Below are positions 20,429 through 28,014 of a stretch of 64,000 nucleotides of DNA, piece after piece. The notes beneath the pieces were generated by a model. It was not told the origin of the DNA. It saw only the letters and a list, made by a program, of their open reading frames with translations, and did no database searches. This DNA comes from Gemmatimonadaceae bacterium (GTDB taxonomy: Bacteria > Gemmatimonadota > Gemmatimonadetes > Gemmatimonadales > Gemmatimonadaceae). A program made the position numbers and the translations under genes. Every line of letters begins with the position of its first letter. Within the stretch, counting starts at the first letter, position 1. The stretch spans positions 62,001 to 126,000 of the forward strand of contig JAUSJA010000017.1 in the NCBI GenBank assembly GCA_030647905.1, in the 5' to 3' direction.

Positions 20429-21949
20429 ATGACTCTGCCCACCGGCGCGACTATCGAGATCGAGGGACTCAAGCGCGCTGAGCCGAGTGCTGCGCGCGGC
20501 CGCCTCGGAATGTTGCTGGCGCTGCTGGCTTTCGTCTCACTCCTTTTCGCGCCGCTCGGAGGTTTGAGCGCGGAGGCGCACCGCCTCGCGGCGATCATGG
20601 CGGCAGTCGTCATCCTCTGGGTGACGGAGGCGCTGCCCATGCCGGTGACGGCGCTCATCGGCGCCGTCGCCTGCGTCGTGCTGCGTGTGGCTTCGGCGCG
20701 CGACGTCTTTTCTCCGTTCGCCGACCCGCTGATGTTCCTCTTCATCGGGTCGTTCATGATTGCGCGCGCGATAATGCTCCACGGTCTCGACCGCCGGGTT
20801 GCGTATGCAGTGCTCTCGCTCCGCGTGGTGGGCTCGAGTCCAACGCGAATCCTCTTCGCCTTCGGCGCGGTCACCGCCGCGATCTCGGCGTGGATATCGA
20901 ATACCGCTACGACCGCGATGATGTACGCCATCGGCATGGCCATCCTCGCATTCATGGCCGACTCGGCCAAGCGCGACGGACGAACGCTCGACCCCAACTA
21001 TGCGACCGCCCTCATGCTGATGACGTCTTTCGCGGCATCGGTGGGGGGACTCGCGACTCCCATTGGAACGCCGCCCAACATCATAGGTCTGGGATTCATT
21101 CGGGAGCTTACGGGAACCGAATTCCCGTTCTTCAGGTGGATGATGATCGGCGTTCCCGCGGTCGTCCTCATGCTCATCGCGGTCTTCTTCGTCTTTCGCG
21201 GGGCGGGAAAAGGCGTGCACACAGGAATGGCGGAAAGCGCGGGCATGCTCGAGCGTGAGCACGAGCTGCGCGGGAACTGGTCGACAGGTGAAAAATCCAC
21301 GGTGGTCGCGTTCTCCGTGACCGTCTTTCTCTGGGTTCTACCGGGTGTGCTCGCGCTCGCTTACGGTGACGCCAGCCCGCAGTACAAGGCGCTCACCGCG
21401 CGGATTCCCGAGGGAGTCGCGGCGCTTATCGGCGCGTGTCTGCTCTTCGTGCTGCCCGGCAATCAGCAGGGCAGGGCGATCACGTGGCGGGAAGCGGCGA
21501 AGATCGACTGGGGAATCGTTCTCCTCTACGGCGGCGGATTCGCTCTCGGCGTCCTCTCCTTCAAGACCGGCCTGGCCGAAGCGATGGGAAGGGGAGTGCT
21601 GGGTTATCTCCCCGCGAGCGGTGGGACGGGACTGCTCATCGCGTCAACGATCATGGCCGTGATTCTCTCTGAAGTCACATCGAACACCGCCTCCGCGAAC
21701 ATGATCGTGCCGGTCGTGATCTCGATAGCGCGTGCGGCGGGAGTGGATCCCGTGGAGCCGGCTCTGGGAGCCACATTTGGCGCCAGCCTGGGATTCATGC
21801 TCCCCGTTTCGACACCGTGCAACGCGATCGTCTACGGATCGGGATACATCCCGCTCAAGCGGATGATGCGATACGGGGTTGTCGTTGACATCGTGGGAGT
21901 GGTCGTCATCGTCACGCTGGTGAAAGTCCTGCTGCCGCTCTTGCGTTGA
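20429..21949 (+). CDS. Sodium:dicarboxylate/anion symporter, DASS (SLC13) family
   Basis: A 506-residue inner-membrane protein with about a dozen hydrophobic segments. The two SNT signatures that form the sodium and carboxylate site in this family are present: WISNTATT near residue 155 and TSNTASANM near 415, each followed by a hydrophobic helix. Members import di- and tricarboxylates or sulfate with sodium. It stands alone; neighbours are on the opposite strand. Substrate is inferred only at family level. Confidence 0.85.
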   Translation: MTLPTGATIEIEGLKRAEPSAARGRLGMLLALLAFVSLLFAPLGGLSAEAHRLAAIMAAVVILWVTEALPMPVTALIGAVACVVLRVASARDVFSPFADPLMFLFIGSFMIARAIMLHGLDRRVAYAVLSLRVVGSSPTRILFAFGAVTAAISAWISNTATTAMMYAIGMAILAFMADSAKRDGRTLDPNYATALMLMTSFAASVGGLATPIGTPPNIIGLGFIRELTGTEFPFFRWMMIGVPAVVLMLIAVFFVFRGAGKGVHTGMAESAGMLEREHELRGNWSTGEKSTVVAFSVTVFLWVLPGVLALAYGDASPQYKALTARIPEGVAALIGACLLFVLPGNQQGRAITWREAAKIDWGIVLLYGGGFALGVLSFKTGLAEAMGRGVLGYLPASGGTGLLIASTIMAVILSEVTSNTASANMIVPVVISIARAAGVDPVEPALGATFGASLGFMLPVSTPCNAIVYGSGYIPLKRMMRYGVVVDIVGVVVIVTLVKVLLPLLR

Positions 21950-21969
21950 TCCGGTATCAACCGGTGCCG

Positions 21970-22980
21970 CTAGCGGATCGGAGAGCTTGTGACGTCGACG
22001 CGGCTCTTTCCAAGCTTGTCGATGTCGCGCATCCACACCTCGAGCCCTCCTGACGCCAGCGTTCGCGAATATCCCGCCACCAGTTGCTGCTGATATCGGT
22101 CGAGATCGAAACGAAACGGGTCAGATGGGTCGAGGTCTGTGATAAACATGTCGGCGTCGAGCATCATCAGCTTGCCAAACTTGAGCGTTCCGCCCTTGTA
22201 ATACATGTAGTTGCGCGCTGAAGAATCGGGAACCGGAATGAGCGGAGGTGTCGTCGGTGACCCGAATGTCATCACGACCTGGTCGCCTTCGGTACGCACA
22301 CCGGTCACGCGTCCCTCGATCTCCGGAGGCGGGAGAATGACATTCGGCGAAAGGAAGATGTCGTTGCCGCTGACCGACGCGCCCTTCGCCTTTCTCAGGT
22401 CGATCACCTTGTCGAGAGGAAGGCCGAGTCCGCGCATCAGTCCATCCACGTGCAGGCCGAGTATCTCGGTGCGCGTCGGATGTATGCGAATGCGTCCGTC
22501 AGGTGTAGCCGAGAGAGTCGCGCGGATCTCGAAAGGCATGCTTGCGACCTTGTGAAGCGTGCCCTTCTGCACGATCTGGCTGCCCGATATCGAGACACGA
22601 AGATTGCGCAGTGGCGCGCCCGCGTAATTGAAGACGTACTTGTTAAGCAAGAGACTCAAGTCGGGGCCTGTGAGACCCACCTCCGCGGCATCCACGGCGA
22701 TCACGAATGACCGCTTGTCGTCGAACATCACCGGTCCGCCGATCCTGCTGCGCATCGTTCCGCTCAGGCGACGAATTCGAAGAGGGATCTGCGGGTCGAC
22801 GTAGAAGTCCACGTTCCGCATCTGGACGTGCGTCGGGACGTCCTCGGCCGAGTTGGCGACTGGCGTACGGAGGGGGGCTTTCGGCGAGGCATCCGGCGTA
22901 GTTGCCCACCCGGCCAGAGCCAGCGCTGCGATCGGAGCTGCGAGAATCGATGATGATCTGCCGAGCGATCTTGTATGCAC
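21970..22980 (-). CDS. Exported protein of unknown function, possibly LmeA/DUF2993-like
   Basis: A 336-residue protein with an N-terminal hydrophobic segment (ILAAPIAALALAGWA) that looks like a signal peptide, but where a lipobox Cys could stand there is Trp. The body repeats short beta-strand segments (VQMRNVDFYVDPQ, LRIRRLSGTM, NLRVSISGSQI) reminiscent of lipid-binding tubular domains, which is a weak impression rather than a match. It is convergent with the DASS transporter and appears to be a single-gene unit. Confidence 0.5.
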   Translation of the reverse strand: MHTRSLGRSSSILAAPIAALALAGWATTPDASPKAPLRTPVANSAEDVPTHVQMRNVDFYVDPQIPLRIRRLSGTMRSRIGGPVMFDDKRSFVIAVDAAEVGLTGPDLSLLLNKYVFNYAGAPLRNLRVSISGSQIVQKGTLHKVASMPFEIRATLSATPDGRIRIHPTRTEILGLHVDGLMRGLGLPLDKVIDLRKAKGASVSGNDIFLSPNVILPPPEIEGRVTGVRTEGDQVVMTFGSPTTPPLIPVPDSSARNYMYYKGGTLKFGKLMMLDADMFITDLDPSDPFRFDLDRYQQQLVAGYSRTLASGGLEVWMRDIDKLGKSRVDVTSSPIR

Positions 22981-23047
22981 GTGTTCCCCAGCCGTGTAAG
23001 TGATGGAGGTATTGCACCGGCCATGCCAACCCCGGCGTGCCGTGACT

Positions 23048-23062
23048 CAGGCGGACCGCCTG
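23048..23062. repeat. Perfect inverted repeat CAGGCGG-A-CCGCCTG
   Basis: Seven-base arms around one base, in the region upstream of both the gene starting at 22980 and the toxin-antitoxin locus. It could be an operator or a weak hairpin; nothing distinguishes these. Confidence 0.35.
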
Positions 23063-23138
23063 TGATTCTGGTTCGTCGATGTACTTAAGTCTCCACGCAA
23101 CATTCCGCAGGTTACGCAGCGGGATGTTCGCCGCATAA

Positions 23139-23291
23139 TTCCCGATCGCACTCGGTGTGGCCGATGAGATCCAACTCACCTTTGTCTATGCTGACCGGGC
23201 AGAGGCTGGCGATGTCGTGAGGCGAATCATTTCGGCCTGAGTGAGTAGTCGTCGTGAGCGCCAAGCGTACCACAAAGTCTTCCCGACGTAG
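23139..23291 (+). pseudogene. brnT: Remnant of a brnT toxin gene (C-terminal part only)
   Basis: The frame beginning at 23139 translates as FPIALGVADEIQLTFVYADR, then EAGDVVRRIISA, a TGA at 23238-23240, then VSSRRERQAYH. This is the C-terminal half of a BrnT ribonuclease toxin (the RIISA and RRERxxY elements), interrupted by a stop and lacking the N-terminal half. As in intact brnTA loci, its end overlaps the start of the brnA-like frame. The toxin is therefore not expected to be made. Confidence 0.6.
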
Positions 23292-23880
23292 CCCGGGTCG
23301 GAGTATTACTCCGAGTTTGGGCCGCGCGAATCTTTCCCATCTACGGCGCGTTACCGAGGCCGAAATCGTTAATACTTCGCCGGAAGAGCTTCGGGGGTTG
23401 CCCAAAGACTTTTGGGAAGAGGCGATCCCGGTGCTGCCCGCGGCAAAAGTACCTATCTCTCTCCGGGTGGATGCTGATGTGCTTGAATACTTTCGAGAGT
23501 CTGGGCCTCGGTACCAGTCGCGCATGAATGCGGTGCTGCGTTCTTACATGGAGCGATCATCAACACTGCCCGCGAAACGGTCTAGGCGACGCGGGAAGGC
23601 CCAGAGACGTTGCATCGACGGTGAACGCGGTTATACTAACGGTATGAAAACTGCCATCTCCCTCCCAGACGCCGTCTTTCGTGCGGCCGAGCGCCAGGCG
23701 AAGCGATCGCAGAAGTCCCGCAGCCAGCTTTATGCGGACGCGCTGGCCGAGTACCTGAGCCGTCATGCCCCCGATGAGGTCACCGAGGCGATGAACCGTG
23801 TCGTCGCCAAGCTTGATGAGCCGCAGGATCCATTCGTGCTCGCTGCAGCGCGCTCGGTGCTCGAGCGTGTCGAATGGTAG
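23254..23880 (+). CDS. brnA: BrnA-like antitoxin frame running without a stop into a MazE-like antitoxin
   Basis: From GTG 23254, residues about 30-107 match the BrnA antitoxin domain: LRRVTEAEIVNTSPEEL, KDFWEEAIPV, then the ribbon-helix-helix part ISLRVDADVLEYF and QSRMNAVLRSYMER. No stop follows; a basic linker of about 23 residues continues in the same frame into the complete MazE-like protein that begins at 23644. The product could be a 208-residue double antitoxin, or the C-terminal half may be made separately from its own start. The partner toxin brnT is only a remnant. The domain call is firmer than the true extent. Confidence 0.6.
   Translation: MSAKRTTKSSRRSPGRSITPSLGRANLSHLRRVTEAEIVNTSPEELRGLPKDFWEEAIPVLPAAKVPISLRVDADVLEYFRESGPRYQSRMNAVLRSYMERSSTLPAKRSRRRGKAQRRCIDGERGYTNGMKTAISLPDAVFRAAERQAKRSQKSRSQLYADALAEYLSRHAPDEVTEAMNRVVAKLDEPQDPFVLAAARSVLERVEW
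23610..23637 (+). promoter_or_regulatory. Predicted internal promoter for mazEF
   Basis: TTGCAT and TATACT are separated by 16 bases, inside the brnA-like frame. The -10 box ends six bases before ATG 23644, so transcription would begin at or next to the start codon, giving a leaderless mazE message. MazE/MazF-type complexes usually repress their own promoter. Confidence 0.5.
23644..23880 (+). CDS. mazE: MazE-like ribbon-helix-helix antitoxin
   Basis: A 78-residue protein that opens with a ribbon-helix-helix DNA-binding domain (MKTAISLPDAVFRAAERQAK, then SRSQLYADALAEYLSRH) and ends with an acidic, toxin-binding tail (PQDPFVLAAARSVLERVEW). The stop overlaps the mazF start by seven bases, the usual arrangement for a co-translated type II pair. 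It can be translated alone from ATG 23644 or as the C-terminal half of the longer brnA-like frame. Confidence 0.78.
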   Translation: MKTAISLPDAVFRAAERQAKRSQKSRSQLYADALAEYLSRHAPDEVTEAMNRVVAKLDEPQDPFVLAAARSVLERVEW

Positions 23881-24221
23881 AGGTTGCCCAAGGCGAGATC
23901 TGGTGGGCGGATTTGTCGGTGCTCGCGGGTTCAGCAGCCGGGTTTCGGCGGCCGGTGGTGGTCGTGCAGGGGAATCCGTTGAACCGCAGCCGACTCGCGA
24001 CGGTGGTGTGCGTTCCGCTCACGAGCAATCTGACGTGGGAAGCCGCACCGGGAAACACGCTCTTGCCAGCCAAGGTGGCCGGCCTCCCGAAGGACTCGGT
24101 GGCCAACGCATCGCAATTGTTCGCGGTCGATCGCACCTATCTCAGCAAACGTATTGGGAGACTGGCGCCGAAGCGCCTTGAGCAGATATTGGCGAGTATC
24201 GACGTTGTGCTTGGCCGATAG
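23874..24221 (+). CDS. mazF: MazF/PemK family endoribonuclease toxin
   Basis: A 115-residue protein of normal MazF length. The family elements are all present: QGEIWWADL at the N-terminus, FRRPVVVVQGNPLNRS, and VCVPLTSNL, followed by the helix KRLEQILASIDVVLGR. MazF enzymes cleave single-stranded RNA at short specific sites. It overlaps mazE by seven bases, and an inverted repeat lies just past its stop. Confidence 0.85.
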   Translation: MVEVAQGEIWWADLSVLAGSAAGFRRPVVVVQGNPLNRSRLATVVCVPLTSNLTWEAAPGNTLLPAKVAGLPKDSVANASQLFAVDRTYLSKRIGRLAPKRLEQILASIDVVLGR

Positions 24222-24228
24222 GCCGGCT

Positions 24229-24262
24229 AACAGGGTCGCAGCACAAGAATGCGCGACCTGTT
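24229..24262 (+). terminator. Hairpin downstream of mazF
   Basis: The arm AACAGGGTCGC at 24229-24239 pairs with GCGACCTGTT at 24253-24262, ten pairs with one bulged G. It begins eight bases past the mazF stop and lacks a T-tract. It would separate the toxin operon from etfB. Confidence 0.45.
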
Positions 24263-24284
24263 CTCGTGGGAGGAGAGTACACGT

Positions 24285-24340
24285 TCCCGTTGCCCGTCAC
24301 CCGCCTACTGCATGGCTCGAAGCGACGGGTAGCGGGTAGC
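24285..24340. repeat. Degenerate heptad repeats in inverted arrangement
   Basis: CCCGTTGCCCGTCACCCG on one side and GACGGGTAGCGGGTAGC on the other flank a short centre. Each side is a run of imperfect seven-base units related to the exact TACCCGT array at 18830-18857. It lies between mazF and etfB. Confidence 0.55.
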
Positions 24341-24379
24341 TATATCTTTGGTGAAATCTTTCACATGGGAGAACACGGA

Positions 24380-25132
24380 GTGAAGATCGCCGTGTGCGTA
24401 AAGCGCGTTCCGGACATGGACGTGCGGTTCAAGATCGCCGCTGATGGCGTCTCGGTGGACGAGACGGGCGTCAAGTTCGAATTGAATGATTTCGATGCGT
24501 GGGCCGTCGAGGCCGCGCTGCAGCTCAAGGAAAAGGCTGGTCAGGGAGAGGTAACGGTGTTGTCCCTGGGCCCGAATGCGGTACAGGAAACCATCCGGAA
24601 GGCCCTGAGCATGGGTGCCGACCGCGCCGTGCATCTCCAGGCGGACAGGATTCCATTTGATGGGTTTGCCATCGCCAGTGCGCTCGCCGCCGAATTGAAG
24701 GATGGCGGGTACGACCTCATCCTCTTCGGAAGGCTTTCGCCAGATTCGTCGAACGGCGTGACGGGTCCAATGGTCGCCGAGTTCCTCGACATGCCCTGTG
24801 TTACCGCGATCTCGAGGCTCGACATCACCGATGGACGCGGCACCGCGAAGCGCGAGATCGAAGGCGCGCAGGAGATTGTCGAGTTCTCGCTGCCGGCAGT
24901 GCTTACGGTGGACGAGGGACTCAACACCGCGCGATATCCGTCGCTCAAGGGAATCATGGCCGCGAAGAAAAAGCCGCTCGAGTCGAAGCCGGCGCAACTG
25001 GGCGAGCCGAAGGTAAGGATCGAGAAGCTCGATCTTCCTCCCGACCGTGCGGCCGGCAGAATCATCGGCGACGGCGCCGCCGCGGTGCCCGAGCTCGTGC
25101 GACTTCTTCAAACCGAAGCGAAGGTTCTCTGA
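24380..25132 (+). CDS. etfB: Electron transfer flavoprotein beta subunit
   Basis: A 250-residue protein starting at GTG 24380 (MKIAVCVKRVPDMDVRF), with GGGAGA seven bases upstream; an ATG at 24365 has no ribosome site. Family features include LNDFDAWAVEAALQLKE, GADRAVHLQ and the C-terminal segment KGIMAAKKKPL typical of ETF beta. With EtfA it carries electrons from acyl-CoA dehydrogenases to the quinone oxidoreductase encoded next. The stop and the etfA start share one base. Confidence 0.92.
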   Translation: MKIAVCVKRVPDMDVRFKIAADGVSVDETGVKFELNDFDAWAVEAALQLKEKAGQGEVTVLSLGPNAVQETIRKALSMGADRAVHLQADRIPFDGFAIASALAAELKDGGYDLILFGRLSPDSSNGVTGPMVAEFLDMPCVTAISRLDITDGRGTAKREIEGAQEIVEFSLPAVLTVDEGLNTARYPSLKGIMAAKKKPLESKPAQLGEPKVRIEKLDLPPDRAAGRIIGDGAAAVPELVRLLQTEAKVL

Positions 25133-26118
25133 TGGCGAACATTCTTGCATTCGCGGAATCGCGGAACGGAGAGCTGCGGAAGGTCGCGCTCGAGGTTGTC
25201 ACGGCGGCACGCAGGCTTGCCGATGCGACCGGCGGCGAAGTTCATGCCCTGCTCGCGGGCGCTCCCGGCATCGTGGCAAAGTCCGAACAGCTCGCGCAGC
25301 ACGGCGCTGATGTCGTGATCGTCTGCGAGCACGACGGCTTCACGAAATACAATCCCGAAGCGGTGTCGGCGCTCGCCGCGGAGCGGATCAAGTCCGGCGG
25401 CTACCGCGCCGCACTGTTCGCCACATCCGCGCTCGGTCGCGATCTCGCACCGCGCGTTGCGGGAAAGCTCGCCGCCGGAATCGTCACCGACGTCACGAGC
25501 GTGGAGCTCACCGGCGATACTCTAACGGTGAAGCATCCGATGAACATCGGGAAAGTGATCGCGACGGTCACTATCGCGGGAACTCCGGCGATCGTGTCAC
25601 TCAGGCCAAACACGTACGCGCCAGTCTTGAATCCGAAGGCGGGCCGTGTCGAGCGGGTCGCGCCTGTCGGCGATCCGTTGGCGTCTCGCGTTGTCGTGAA
25701 GGAGCTGGTCACTGGTTCCGCCGGCAAGCTGGATCTCGCCGAAGCGCCGGTGATCGTCGCCGGTGGCCGCGGCCTCAAGGCAAAGGAGAACTTCAAGCTC
25801 GTCGAGGATCTGGCCGACGCTTTCGGGAATGCCGCGGTGGGCGCAACGCGCGCCGTGACCGATGACGGATGGCGTCCGCACGCGGACCAGATCGGACAGA
25901 CGGGACGGCTGGTGAGTCCGGAACTGTACGTCGCGGTCGGCATCTCCGGCGCCGTGCAGCATCTCGCCGGAATGAAGACGTCGAGGACGATCGTCGCCAT
26001 CAACAAGGACAGGGAAGCTCCGATCTTCAAGGTTGCGGACTACGGAATCGTCGGCGACGTTTTTGACGTCGTGCCAGCGCTTACCGCTGCCGTGCGAGAA
26101 GCGAGGAAGGGCCAATAG
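25132..26118 (+). CDS. etfA: Electron transfer flavoprotein alpha subunit
   Basis: A 328-residue protein of standard length. The C-terminal FAD domain is clear: VAGGRGLKAKENF, GATRAVTDDGW, GQTGRLVSPELYVAVGISG and AINKDREAPIFKVADYGIVG. It forms the ETF heterodimer with EtfB and binds the FAD that accepts electrons. It starts at the base where etfB stops, and the oxidoreductase gene begins one base after its own stop, so the three are one operon. Confidence 0.94.
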   Translation: MANILAFAESRNGELRKVALEVVTAARRLADATGGEVHALLAGAPGIVAKSEQLAQHGADVVIVCEHDGFTKYNPEAVSALAAERIKSGGYRAALFATSALGRDLAPRVAGKLAAGIVTDVTSVELTGDTLTVKHPMNIGKVIATVTIAGTPAIVSLRPNTYAPVLNPKAGRVERVAPVGDPLASRVVVKELVTGSAGKLDLAEAPVIVAGGRGLKAKENFKLVEDLADAFGNAAVGATRAVTDDGWRPHADQIGQTGRLVSPELYVAVGISGAVQHLAGMKTSRTIVAINKDREAPIFKVADYGIVGDVFDVVPALTAAVREARKGQ

Positions 26119-26119
26119 C

Positions 26120-27790
26120 ATGAGCAGTGGTCGCCGGCTCCGGGTCGTTCCGGCCGAGTACCAGCCGCCGCTTCCGGCGGAGCTGATTCTTCGCGAGCCA
26201 CTCGATCCGGAGGCTGTGCCGATGGACGTCGTGTTCGTCGGCGGCGGTCCAGCCGGTCTCGCGGGCGCTATCGAGCTCGCGCGTCTCATCAAGGAAGACA
26301 CCGAAGCAGGCGGTACGCTCGGCGAAACTCAAATCGCGGTTCTCGAAAAGGCATCGGGTCTCGGCGAGCATTCGCTCTCTGGCGCGGTCGTGAATCCGCG
26401 CGCGTTCCAGGAGCTGTTTCCTGATCTCGCGATCTCCGATTTCCCGTTTCGCGCGCCCGTGACGACTGAGCGCGTGTACTTCATGAAGGGCGGTCGCGCG
26501 CAGCGCATTCCCACTCCGCCGACAATGCAGAACCACGGGCACTACATCGCGTCGCTGTCGGAGATGGTGCGATGGCTTGGCGAGAAAGCGGAGGGGATGG
26601 GTGTCAATATCTTCACCGGCTTTCCTGCCGCGGCGCTGATGATGGATGGAGAGAAGGTCGTCGGTGTGCGAACCACTCCGGCCGGCGTGATGCGCGACGG
26701 CACGCCCGGCAGCGGGTACACGCCACCGACGGACATCTCGGCGCGTGTCACTGTCTTGTCGGAAGGTACGCGGGGCTCGCTGACGCAGGCGTGGATGAAG
26801 CAGGCCGGCGTCACCTCCGACAATCCACAGATCTTCGCACTCGGCGTCAAGGAGATCTGGGAGACGAAGACGCCGCTCGACGCGATCATCCACACACTGG
26901 GTTGGCCGCTACCGAACGATGCATTCGGCGGAAGCTTCATGTATCCGCTCACGCCGAATCTCGTCGCCGTCGGCATCGTCGTCGGAATGGATTACCGGCA
27001 GACGACGCTCGACGTGCATCAGCTCCTGCAGAAGCTCAAGACTGCGTCGCCGTTCCGCGAGTATCTGGAAGGCGGCGAGATGGTCGAGTGGGGAGCGAAG
27101 ACTATCCCGGAAGGCGGCTTTCATGCGCTGCCGAAGAAGCGGTACGGCGACGGTGTTCTCGTCGTCGGCGACTCTGCGGGCCTGGTGGAGGTCGCATCGC
27201 TCAAGGGGATTCACTACGCGATGCAGTCGGGGATGTACGCGGCGCGTGCCATTGTCGACGCGCTCAAGAAGGACGACGTGTCCGACAACACCATGGCGCG
27301 TTACGACGCTCTGGTGGACGCGAGCTACATCACGTCGGACCTGAAGGAGCGGCGCAATATGCGGCTCGCGTTCCAGAAGGGCGGGCTTTATGTGGGCGGA
27401 ATCAAGGCGACACTGATGACGCTGACGAAGGGCGCGTTTCCCGCCGGGAAGATCGAATCGCACGCCGATGCCGAGGTGCCGCGCGACGTGACGCCCGATG
27501 AGCCGTTCGTTCCCGACGGCAAGCTCACGTTCAGCAAGCTCGACGCGAACTTCAAATCGGGTAACGCGACGAGAGACACCATTCCTTCTCACCTCGTTGT
27601 GGGTCAGGATATCCCGCCTGAGGTGGCCGAGCTCTACGTGCACATGTGCCCTGCGGGAGTGTATGAGCTGAACGATGGACGCCTCGTCGTGAATCAGGCG
27701 AACTGCGTTGACTGCAAGGCGACGGACGTGATCGGGCCGCGGTGGACGCCGAGGGAAGGAGAGAGCGGGCCGAAGTATCGGTTGATGTAA
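26120..27790 (+). CDS. Electron transfer flavoprotein:ubiquinone oxidoreductase, with one canonical cluster Cys replaced
   Basis: A 556-residue membrane-associated flavoprotein. The dinucleotide-binding loop VFVGGGPAGLAGAIELA is near residues 35-51, and the C-terminal iron-sulfur region holds C510 (HMCPAGVYE), C529 and C532 (ANCVDCKATD). Canonical enzymes have a further Cys three residues after the last; here it is Thr535. The enzyme oxidises ETF and reduces quinone, completing the route from glutaryl-CoA and other acyl-CoA dehydrogenases. It overlaps nothing but follows etfA by one base. The function is firm, the cluster type is open. Confidence 0.9.
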   Translation: MSSGRRLRVVPAEYQPPLPAELILREPLDPEAVPMDVVFVGGGPAGLAGAIELARLIKEDTEAGGTLGETQIAVLEKASGLGEHSLSGAVVNPRAFQELFPDLAISDFPFRAPVTTERVYFMKGGRAQRIPTPPTMQNHGHYIASLSEMVRWLGEKAEGMGVNIFTGFPAAALMMDGEKVVGVRTTPAGVMRDGTPGSGYTPPTDISARVTVLSEGTRGSLTQAWMKQAGVTSDNPQIFALGVKEIWETKTPLDAIIHTLGWPLPNDAFGGSFMYPLTPNLVAVGIVVGMDYRQTTLDVHQLLQKLKTASPFREYLEGGEMVEWGAKTIPEGGFHALPKKRYGDGVLVVGDSAGLVEVASLKGIHYAMQSGMYAARAIVDALKKDDVSDNTMARYDALVDASYITSDLKERRNMRLAFQKGGLYVGGIKATLMTLTKGAFPAGKIESHADAEVPRDVTPDEPFVPDGKLTFSKLDANFKSGNATRDTIPSHLVVGQDIPPEVAELYVHMCPAGVYELNDGRLVVNQANCVDCKATDVIGPRWTPREGESGPKYRLM

Positions 27791-27794
27791 GGGA

Positions 27795-27960
27795 CTACGG
27801 AATGACGGAACTGCGGAAAATAAAACTACCCGGCGACCGGCTGATGGCTCAACACTGCGCAGTCGGCTCCGGGCCAAGCTGACAGCCGAACCCACAGCCC
27901 ACCGCGCCTCATAAGCCCACCGCCGGTCGCCGGGTAGTTCTATGTTCCGTAGTTGGTTTG
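27795..27960. repeat. MITE-like element with terminal inverted repeats
   Basis: The left end at 27809-27842 is an inverted, imperfect copy of the right end at 27923-27955; the core word CCGGTCGCCGGGTAGTT is exact in both. About 80 bases lie between and contain no gene. The left end also has repeated ACTACGGA-like octamers. It begins just past the ETF:quinone oxidoreductase stop. Transposition is inferred from the structure only. Confidence 0.6.
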
Positions 27961-28014
27961 TTCAGGAAGAAACTTCCTTTGACGCTCTGTCCTGTTCGCG
28001 AGGTAAGACGGACA

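Noticed and set aside
23238-23240. TGA in the brnT remnant read as selenocysteine
   Set aside because: No SECIS-like hairpin follows and the N-terminal half of the gene is gone, so a nonsense mutation is the simpler view.
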